Shown here piece by piece: positions 1-5,587 of a stretch of 6,091 bases of DNA. This DNA comes from Bacteroidales bacterium. GTDB lineage: Bacteria; Bacteroidota; Bacteroidia; Bacteroidales; JAADGE01. The position numbers were made by a program, and so were the translations under genes. The notes beneath the pieces were generated by a model. The model saw nothing but the letters and a program-made list of their open reading frames with translations, was not told the DNA's origin and ran no database searches. Each line of letters opens with the position of its first letter. Within the stretch, counting starts at the first letter, position 1. The stretch is taken from contig JAOZMN010000186.1 of NCBI GenBank assembly GCA_029934265.1, positions 1 to 6,091 of the forward strand, written 5' to 3'.

Positions 1-25
1 GCTTACCGGTTTGGTAACGTTTTCA

Positions 26-856
26 TTATTCCTGAGTTTCTTCCACTTTGTTTTTTTCGTGCCTGCGGACAAAACGGTTAGTCTCGATAAGTAAAGTGAT
101 AATTAAAGCTATAAAAAAACTTAAAAATACGGATATAATACCGGTTTTTATTTTCGTGCTGAATGCTTTTTTCGGCAAATCAAAATGTCTTACAATTCTG
201 ACCGGTTTTGATAATTTCAGCGAACGTTCTATTGATTGCTGTTGTCTGTAAAGGTTGATTATTTCATTTTTATTATCATCACTTCCCGATATAGTTAATT
301 TATTATTGAAGTTTATATTTCTTAACGAATCTATCTTATCTATTTCTTCCTTATATTTTTTAATAAGTTCAGAGTTTTGTATTTTATTAAATTCATTTTC
401 TTGTTTGATAAAATCATTGTTTTCGGCAAAATATACAATTCCTTTTTCGAGATTTTTAAACATGGCAGTATCCGTTACCGAAAAATAAACTTTAAACATT
501 GCTTGTTCTGTCTTATCGGTTCCTTCGCCGATGAAAATTCGCTCAACAGACATATCCGTTACTTTACATTTGTTTGCTTTTTTTGATAATCCGAAATTAT
601 CCGCTAATATTGAATAATCGTCCTGCTCGATAAGACTTTCCAGCATATTTATAAGTATCTCTTTTTGATTCGAGAGTACGATAATATCACTTTTGTAATA
701 TTTCTTTTCGATAGAAAATTTCATGATTGACAGAAGTATTCCCAAAGCGATTGCCCCTATAAAAATATACTTATATTTAGAAAAAAAGGTATATACTTTT
801 ATTAGTATTTCTGTTAGGTCTATTTCTTTTTCAGAGTTTGTGTTTGTGTTTGTCAT
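26..856 (-). CDS. Wzz-like chain length determinant (polysaccharide co-polymerase) membrane protein
   Basis: This 276-residue protein has the two-helix layout of Wzz/polysaccharide co-polymerases, which set O-antigen or capsule chain length at the inner membrane. The N-terminal segment SEKEIDLTEILIKVYTFF (about 8-25) matches the 'E-I-D-L' entry seen in Bacteroidota Wzz proteins. A first membrane helix follows (about 29-46) and then the typical K-K-Y-Y-K-S-D segment (51-57). The periplasmic part, about 57-235, includes a charged, coiled-coil-prone stretch (about 147-213). A second helix (about 237-258) ends in a basic cytoplasmic tail (NRFVRRHEKNK). There is no Walker A or tyrosine-kinase domain, so it is the Wzz type, not the Wzc type. 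Its start lies 15 bp after the stop of the upstream TPR gene, so the two are probably co-transcribed. The leader is A-rich with no Shine-Dalgarno. The membrane layout is clear; the family call rests on the N-terminal motif and topology. Confidence 0.72.
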   Translation of the reverse strand: MTNTNTNSEKEIDLTEILIKVYTFFSKYKYIFIGAIALGILLSIMKFSIEKKYYKSDIIVLSNQKEILINMLESLIEQDDYSILADNFGLSKKANKCKVTDMSVERIFIGEGTDKTEQAMFKVYFSVTDTAMFKNLEKGIVYFAENNDFIKQENEFNKIQNSELIKKYKEEIDKIDSLRNINFNNKLTISGSDDNKNEIINLYRQQQSIERSLKLSKPVRIVRHFDLPKKAFSTKIKTGIISVFLSFFIALIITLLIETNRFVRRHEKNKVEETQE

Positions 857-871
857 TAAATTTTAATTTTG

Positions 872-2077
872 TTATTTTTCGCAATGTATTTCTATTTTGT
901 CGGAAGCCTTGTAATATTTATAAGAAACTGCTTTTTGCCAGCAATAACAGGCTTGCGATTTATTGCCTGCAAGATACAAAATGTTTGCTTTTTTATAATA
1001 TAATTTGCCTGAATTCGGTTTTAAATCCAAAGCCATTGCATAATTTTTATCGGCATATTCATAACTTTGTGTTTCAGCATAAGTATCGGCAAGTGCCTCA
1101 AAATAGTCGGCTTTTTGAACGGGAGATTTTACACATTTATTAAATTCTTTGAGTGCAGGCATGTAATCTTGCATTTCAAAATATATTTTTCCCTTTAAAA
1201 ATCTGTATGTATCATTTTCGGGACAAAATTTTATAAGAAAATTAATTTCGCTTAATGCCGTTTTATAATTTTGCAAATTAAAATCGACTAAAGAAAGTTT
1301 ATATTTGTAATCCAAATTAAAATTATCGGTTTTTAAAAGTTCTTCTAAATCCGACTTTGCTTTTTTGTATTTTTGAAGTTTTATATATGTTTCCGCACGT
1401 CCTTGATAATATTTTTCAAATTTTCTCAATTTTAAAGCTTTTGTAAAATCTTCTTCGGCAAATTTATAATTTTTTTTTGAAAAATGAAATTCGGCACGCA
1501 TATATAAGGCTTTATGTTTTTTGCCGTTTTCTTGTATTATGATATTTAAAATATCATAAGCCTCTTCCGGATTGTTTCTTGAAATTTCGTACAAAGCTGT
1601 TTCAAGTTTACGCTCGTAACTTGAATACATATTTTTTTTCCAAAGCTCGACCCAAACAGATGAGTTTTCTATTTTCCTGAAAACAGTATCCGATTTTATT
1701 TGACTTTCGTATAATTTATTCAGAGTTTTCAGATATTCTGCAAGATATTTGCAACTTTCTTTCGGCACTGAAAGTCCTGCTTTGCATTTGGCGGCGAGGT
1801 ATAAGCCGGCTTGAGGATTATTTTTTCGCAGTTTTTCGGTTATTGAAAATGCTTTTTCAAAATTTCTTGTTCTGTATAAACATTGTGCAAAAAGAAGTTC
1901 ATTTTTTTCTTTATTTTTGATATTTGATATTTTTTTATACAATTCTCCAGCTTGCACGTATTGTTTTTCGGAAAATTTGATACCGGCAACAACAGATAAA
2001 CTGTCGTATTCCGAGAGCTGACCAAATGAAAATTTACTCACAAAAAAAATCAATAATATAAATATGTATTTTTTCAT
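872..2077 (-). CDS. Exported TPR-repeat protein
   Basis: This 401-residue protein begins with a clear signal peptide (MKKYIFILLIFFVSKFSFG, likely cut before Q20). There is no lipobox cysteine, so it is probably periplasmic and soluble. The rest is almost wholly helical tetratricopeptide repeats. Two weaker units lie near 25-90. Better ones start near 155, 189 (ALYMRAEFHFSKKNYKFAEE), 223 (YYQGRAETYIKLQKYKKAKS), 257, 291 (TYRFLKGKIYFEMQDYMPAL), 325 and 358. The last repeat ends in the A-G-N-K-x-x-A-C-x-x-W-x-K-A pattern common in Bacteroidota TPR proteins. A less regular linker (about 95-150) separates the two repeat blocks. TPRs bind proteins or scaffold complexes; no partner can be read from the sequence. 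The gene is the first of a pair with the Wzz-like gene downstream, suggesting a role in surface polysaccharide or envelope assembly (inference). Its promoter should lie in the gap upstream, within or beside the candidate mobile element. The coding strand carries long A runs, e.g. at 1470-1478. Confidence 0.9.
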   Translation of the reverse strand: MKKYIFILLIFFVSKFSFGQLSEYDSLSVVAGIKFSEKQYVQAGELYKKISNIKNKEKNELLFAQCLYRTRNFEKAFSITEKLRKNNPQAGLYLAAKCKAGLSVPKESCKYLAEYLKTLNKLYESQIKSDTVFRKIENSSVWVELWKKNMYSSYERKLETALYEISRNNPEEAYDILNIIIQENGKKHKALYMRAEFHFSKKNYKFAEEDFTKALKLRKFEKYYQGRAETYIKLQKYKKAKSDLEELLKTDNFNLDYKYKLSLVDFNLQNYKTALSEINFLIKFCPENDTYRFLKGKIYFEMQDYMPALKEFNKCVKSPVQKADYFEALADTYAETQSYEYADKNYAMALDLKPNSGKLYYKKANILYLAGNKSQACYCWQKAVSYKYYKASDKIEIHCEK

Positions 2078-2126
2078 TTTTAAAATTTGAGTAAGTTCCG
2101 GTGCTTTTTTATATGTAAATCCGGAG
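2078..2126. promoter_or_regulatory. Leader between candidate element and TPR gene
   Basis: These 49 bp lie immediately upstream (on the - strand) of the TPR gene and outside the inverted repeat. TCCGG (2097-2101) and CCGGA (2121-2125) could pair as a short stem with a 19-nt loop. The heptamer GAGTAAG occurs at 2089-2095 and again at 2124-2130, across the element edge. No convincing TAnnTTTG promoter is visible here, so transcription probably starts inside the element or upstream. Regulatory function is a guess from position. Confidence 0.25.
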
Positions 2127-2149
2127 TAAGGTCTTCGACCTATTTAATG
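2127..2149 (+). repeat. Left terminal inverted repeat
   Basis: This is the left arm of the inverted repeat that pairs with 2404-2426. Its outer 16 bases match perfectly and there is one T/C mismatch at 2144. The arm contains its own small hairpin: AGGTC, loop TTC, GACCT (2129-2141). A second mini-hairpin, GGC-AAA-GCC, follows just inside at 2151-2159. Confidence 0.85.
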
Positions 2150-2263
2150 AGGCAAAGCCAAGAGTATAATTTATTGATATTTAGAATATTATAACATTAC
2201 AAATGCGGAAAAACTTTAGTAAGACTACTTAATACAAGTAACTGATATTGTTTTAAATAACAA

Positions 2264-2284
2264 AATTAAGTTGTACAATTAATT
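2264..2284. repeat. 21-nt imperfect palindrome inside the candidate element
   Basis: The arms AATTAA and TTAATT flank a TTGTACAA core, with a single unpaired G at 2270. A second, shorter palindrome lies 34 bp further right: TAAGT-AC-ACTTA at 2318-2329. They could be binding sites for a dimeric DNA-binding protein or part of a folded transcript. In DNA this AT-rich some palindromes arise by chance, so function is unproven. Confidence 0.4.
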
Positions 2285-2403
2285 TATCATAGCTGTTTAA
2301 TAGAATAACAGAATAATTAAGTACACTTATAAAAGTTTTCACACATTTATTTACTTATTTAGAATAAGCTAATTTACAAATATTTGCACGAGTGCGTAAG
2401 CAA

Positions 2404-2426
2404 CATTAGATAGGTCGAAGACCTTA
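2404..2426 (-). repeat. Right terminal inverted repeat, overlapping the stop codon of the T9SS gene
   Basis: This is the right arm, the reverse complement of the left arm at 22 of 23 positions. It contains the same hairpin (AGGTC, loop GAA, GACCT on the + strand, 2412-2424). Its outer three bases, 2424-2426, are the TAA stop codon of the large surface protein gene read leftwards. Inside it lie two adjoining palindromes: CAAATATTTG (2377-2386), sharing its last base with GCACGAGTGC (2386-2395). Confidence 0.85.
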
Positions 2427-5033
2427 ATTATTTATTTTTGATGTTTTGTTTCCGTATATATGCACAAAACCGGTTATATTTCTGACTTCCGTTCCGGAAA
2501 GTCTTTTTTCGTAAACATCGCAAATATAATAATAAATTCCGTTTGTTACTTTTTTACCTGTTTTATAATCAGTACCTTCCCAGTTAATATCAGGGTCTGT
2601 TGTTTCAAAAACAAGAGTTCCCCAGCGATTATAAATTTTGAGGTCGATTTTTTCTACAAATTTATAGGGTAGGGGGATAAATTTATCATTTATTCCGTTT
2701 CCGTCCGGTGTGAAAACGTTCGGAAGCTCATAATTTGTACAATTATCAATACAAATTTTCAGAAGTTTTTCCGGAGCAGTTGAATTTCCGGAATAATCTT
2801 TTGAGGAAATAACATAGCAACCGGCAAGTGTTGTTTCAGGATAATGATTATAAACATTTACATCGTTCGGCAAACTTATAAGTAACTCTAATTTCCCGTT
2901 TTGAGAATCGGAATAATATATTAAATATTCTGCAATATCTTCTTTACAAGAATCAGGCACAGACCAACGTAATTCGTTATTCAGCTCTTTGCACAGACTT
3001 TCCACTTCAAGTTTCGGGGGACAAGGCAGGACTGTATCGTTCGGGGACGCACAAAATTCTTGCGAATAATTTATTAAAGGTTTTTGGATAAAATCAAGTT
3101 GATATTCTCCGTAACTTTTAACTTTAAACCAATAATATTTATCGTTATCGAGTTCGGAAACAATGAAAAAATTGTCTGAAGTACTTGCTATCGAATCATA
3201 TTTTTCGGTATTTGGATTGCAATCTTCATCGGCATCTTTCATGAAAACAGTATATTTATAATTTGTCCAAGCTGTGTTGTTGTTAAATTTTATATTCAGA
3301 CTTTTATCTGCTTGTTTTGCCGAAAGAAAAACACTTGTTGTATATGCAGGCTCTCCGATTTGTTCATTTCCGGAAAAAAAAGTAAGTTTATATGCTTTTG
3401 GAAATTCGTAAGTATTTATTAAAGTATCTGTATAAGTTGTATTATTTATTCCGGAAATTTCAATCGGATTTGAGTAATCGGAAGGGTATAATTCGTTTGC
3501 CGATTCGAGAATATATTTGTACGGACCGGCATATTTTGCCGTATCAAAATCGGTAGGTTGCAACCATGATATTTTAACGCTTCCGTTTTCTGTATCAGTA
3601 TAATTTACAGTGGCTTCTGTAAAAATTGGGACTGTTCTTTTCAGTTCGACACAAACTTCTTCGGAGCTGTAACTTTCCGAGCCGTCTCCAAAATAAGAAA
3701 TAAGTCTGTAACAATATGTGTAACCTTGCGTTAATCCGAAACCTGTACCGTTGTCGATAAAAGTAACGGTATCTGTTCCGCTTGTAGTTGCAATTAATTC
3801 ATATCCTGAACTTTCAGGTATTCCTGTAATGCAATTTTCCGGCGTAAAGTCGTAACTTCCTTTTTTTCTGTAAATTTTATAGCCTAAGGCATTTGTACAA
3901 ATAGTTTGTTCCCAATTTAATTCGATAGTATTATCGTAAGCCGTTGCTGTTAAATTTTTCGGTGCAGGTGCTACGACTTTTATTTTAACATCTTCATAAT
4001 CCGTGAGTTGTACTTTGGGGTTACTGTCTTCTGCACGAAAGAGAATATCATAACTTTGTTTTTGAACGTTTGAGCAATCTGTATTCCATGTAAATTGCGA
4101 TGTTACTGTTCCTTTTGCGGTTCGTTCCGGAAATTTTGCAGGATTTTTAATTACTTTCAACGCACCTCCGGAAGCTGAAAGTGTTATATAATCATTGTCT
4201 TGGTCGGTTGCCGTTACGCTGAAAGAGAGAGTATCGCCTGCAGTAATACAATAATCCGGCAGGTTTTCAATTTTGGGAGGGTGGCTGTCGGTATCGTAAA
4301 CTTCTATTTGCATATCTCTGACTATGCTGCCTATTTTTATGCCGTTTCTCCATTCTTCGATTTCCATTGCAATATTATACTCTCCGATTTTGACCGGCGA
4401 GTCCCAAACCAAATTGCCGGTAACAGGATTTACGTAAATTTCATTACTTGCGAGTGGAAGTTGATAATTTTTAATTTCCAAACCTTCATCACCGTAACAG
4501 CTTGCTATTTTGTACGAAAGGCTGTCGCCGTCTGCATCATAAGCCGACGGATTATGTATGAAAATACGTCCTTTTGCCGCTTTGTCGATAGGCGGATTTA
4601 GTAAAACAGGGGTTGTATTAAATCCTAATAAAGGGTCTATTTTTAGAGTTGTTTTTAAAGTAAATACAATTTGTACCGAGTTGGGAATGTTTACAATATT
4701 GTCATTTCTGTTAGGGTCGGACATTACAATTTCATAAACTCCGGGACCCGGATATGTATGATAACCGACATAAGTATTTTTCTGAATATCGTCCGGAAGG
4801 TATTGTATAAGTATTCTCGGTATTTCTTTTTTTGTATCATCGCCCCATTTAATTTCCAAAGAATCTCTTGATTCGTTGGCGGTACTTGGAGTATAGGTGT
4901 ATGTAATCAGTGTGATTTTATAAGTATATTCGGAAATATGCTCGTAGGTAATTTCCCCTGCACGATTATGGGTTGCATGAACGTGAAAAGATATAAATAA
5001 AACAAGTAATAATATTAATGATTTTTTTATCAT
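2424..5033 (-). CDS. T9SS type B sorting domain-containing secreted surface protein (FN3/Ig-like repeats)
   Basis: This 869-residue protein is exported by Sec (signal peptide about 1-20, MIKKSLILLLVLFISFHVHA) and then crosses the outer membrane through the type IX system. The evidence for that is a complete type B ('gliding motility-associated') C-terminal domain at about 770-862: L-P-N-V-F-T-P-D-G-N-G-I-N-D (770-783), Y-N-R-W-G (801-805), the W-x-G motif (818-820) and N-G-x-Y-Y-Y (831-836). The N-terminal domain (about 21-130) has a PKD-like Y-P-G-P-G-V-Y-E-I strand and D-P-N-R-N. Two Ig/cadherin-like domains follow, with D-A-D-G-D-S-L-S-Y (166-174) and D-Q-D-N-D (277-281). Fibronectin type III-like modules lie near 355-466, 468-570, 575-660 and 670-765; the first has the Bacteroidota pattern G-Y-K-I-Y-R-K and C-Y-R-L-I-S-Y. 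I count 16 cysteines, so disulfides are plausible. No catalytic domain is visible: most likely an adhesin or surface structural protein. It follows the DUF6702-type gene by 31 bp. Its stop codon coincides with the edge of the candidate mobile element. Confidence 0.95.
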   Translation of the reverse strand: MIKKSLILLLVLFISFHVHATHNRAGEITYEHISEYTYKITLITYTYTPSTANESRDSLEIKWGDDTKKEIPRILIQYLPDDIQKNTYVGYHTYPGPGVYEIVMSDPNRNDNIVNIPNSVQIVFTLKTTLKIDPLLGFNTTPVLLNPPIDKAAKGRIFIHNPSAYDADGDSLSYKIASCYGDEGLEIKNYQLPLASNEIYVNPVTGNLVWDSPVKIGEYNIAMEIEEWRNGIKIGSIVRDMQIEVYDTDSHPPKIENLPDYCITAGDTLSFSVTATDQDNDYITLSASGGALKVIKNPAKFPERTAKGTVTSQFTWNTDCSNVQKQSYDILFRAEDSNPKVQLTDYEDVKIKVVAPAPKNLTATAYDNTIELNWEQTICTNALGYKIYRKKGSYDFTPENCITGIPESSGYELIATTSGTDTVTFIDNGTGFGLTQGYTYCYRLISYFGDGSESYSSEEVCVELKRTVPIFTEATVNYTDTENGSVKISWLQPTDFDTAKYAGPYKYILESANELYPSDYSNPIEISGINNTTYTDTLINTYEFPKAYKLTFFSGNEQIGEPAYTTSVFLSAKQADKSLNIKFNNNTAWTNYKYTVFMKDADEDCNPNTEKYDSIASTSDNFFIVSELDNDKYYWFKVKSYGEYQLDFIQKPLINYSQEFCASPNDTVLPCPPKLEVESLCKELNNELRWSVPDSCKEDIAEYLIYYSDSQNGKLELLISLPNDVNVYNHYPETTLAGCYVISSKDYSGNSTAPEKLLKICIDNCTNYELPNVFTPDGNGINDKFIPLPYKFVEKIDLKIYNRWGTLVFETTDPDINWEGTDYKTGKKVTNGIYYYICDVYEKRLSGTEVRNITGFVHIYGNKTSKINN

Positions 5034-5064
5034 ATATACTGTAATTGGTGAAGTTTATTGATTT

Positions 5065-5568
5065 TTAGAAGCTAATTTCAAATTTATAATTGTTTTCGTC
5101 AAATTTATATGCTTCTTCTATATTTAAATAAGAGTATATCAATAAATTTTTTTGGTCTGAATACAAATTAAACATAAGTTTATTTGTAATCAGGATTTTA
5201 CCGGATATATTTGTCGGAACAAATTCATAATAAAGCCAAGTTGTATTGTTATCCTTCACAGTTTTTCGTACAAATTTAAGTTTTTGTATCTTGTTTGCAA
5301 ATCTAATAATTAAACGCCTATTTATATAATGATTTATATTTTTTCCGGTGATAATATCATTATCGGTTACTTTGGTTGCTTTCCCTGTATTTTTGCTTAA
5401 TGCTCTTTCAAAATCATCTGTAAAAAGTTTAATACTTACTGCAAATTTTTTTGTATTTTTGTTGTATTCTATATTAGTTACGGATATGTGTACAGGGTGC
5501 AATACTTGATAATTGTTTGGTAAGTAACTGATAAAAATAAACAGAATAATCGAAAATAATTTTAACAT
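5065..5568 (-). CDS. DUF6702-family exported protein
   Basis: This 167-residue protein has a short hydrophobic N-terminal signal or anchor (about 1-18). Then comes the hallmark H-P-V-H-I-S-V-T-N-I-E-Y-N (24-36) and S-I-K-L-F-T-D-D-F-E-R-A-L (45-57), which I recognise as the Bacteroidota family DUF6702. Further in, W-L-Y-Y-E-F at about 110-115 lies in the region where the family has a conserved aromatic strand. Length is normal for the family. The molecular function is unknown; the protein is predicted to be periplasmic or envelope-associated. I recall members lying near HupE/UreJ-like genes, and here such a gene lies divergently 19 bp away, so a shared process, perhaps metal-related, is plausible but unproven. 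The start at 5568 is the only ATG that keeps the signal segment intact. The C-terminus contains a short tandem similarity (YKFD then YKFE) encoded by near-identical DNA. Confidence 0.8.
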   Translation of the reverse strand: MLKLFSIILFIFISYLPNNYQVLHPVHISVTNIEYNKNTKKFAVSIKLFTDDFERALSKNTGKATKVTDNDIITGKNINHYINRRLIIRFANKIQKLKFVRKTVKDNNTTWLYYEFVPTNISGKILITNKLMFNLYSDQKNLLIYSYLNIEEAYKFDENNYKFEISF

Positions 5569-5587
5569 AACACTAAAATTTTAAATT
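5569..5587. other. 19-bp divergent intergenic gap
   Basis: The start codons of the DUF6702-type gene (leftward) and the HupE/UreJ-like gene (rightward) are separated by only these 19 bases, nearly all A or T. There is no room for two Bacteroidota promoters (TTTG near -33, TAnnTTTG near -7). Each gene's promoter must therefore overlap the other's coding region, or one transcript must begin very close to its start codon. No Shine-Dalgarno is present on either side, as is usual for this phylum. Confidence 0.8.

Larger units (their letters stand above)
2127..2426. mobile_element. Candidate MITE-like non-autonomous element, 300 bp including flanking TA
   Basis: The segment is bounded by a perfect 16-bp inverted repeat (TAAGGTCTTCGACCTA at the left, its reverse complement at the right). 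Inward the match continues to 22 of 23 positions (2127-2149 against 2426-2404) and 24 of 27 overall. Both outermost dinucleotides are TA, as expected if an IS630/Tc1-mariner-type transposase had duplicated a TA target; the element proper would then be 2129-2424. I see no credible reading frame inside. The interior is very AT-rich and carries several short palindromes. It lies between two same-strand genes, touching the 3' end of one and ending about 50 bp before the start of the next. Alternatives are a pair of REP-like hairpins in opposite orientation, or a structured intergenic RNA or regulatory region. The repeat is certain; the mobile-element reading is inference, because no second copy or empty site can be checked here. 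Confidence 0.55.

Noticed and set aside
3..26. ATG overlapping the Wzz-like gene's stop codon on the - strand
   Set aside because: The frame ends after seven codons (TAA at 5-3), so it cannot be the start of a next gene unless there is a sequence error; the window ends too soon to judge.
838..1143. 101-codon open frame on the + strand
   Set aside because: It is antisense to the end of the TPR gene and the start of the Wzz-like gene; its cysteine- and aromatic-rich translation looks like reverse-strand noise.
1470..1478. 9-bp T run (A run in the TPR coding strand) as a phase-variation switch; similar 8-bp runs at 1632-1639, 2042-2049 and 5903-5910
   Set aside because: Runs of this length are expected in Lys/Phe-rich genes of an AT-rich genome, and all the frames are intact.
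2127..2142. Hairpin of the inverted repeat as an intrinsic terminator
   Set aside because: The stem is only 5 bp and no T run follows on either strand, so it does not look like a rho-independent terminator.
2261..2268. Promoter-like TAATTTTG on the - strand inside the candidate element
   Set aside because: It fits the Bacteroidota -7 pattern, but no TTTG is found at the right distance upstream, and such octamers are common in AT-rich DNA.
4200..4601. 133-codon open frame on the + strand
   Set aside because: It lies wholly antisense to the well-supported T9SS protein gene and its translation shows no family motif or signal peptide.
5454..5461. TATTTTTG on the + strand as promoter of the HupE/UreJ-like gene
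   Set aside because: It matches TAnnTTTG but lies about 127 bp before the start codon, with no suitable -33 element.
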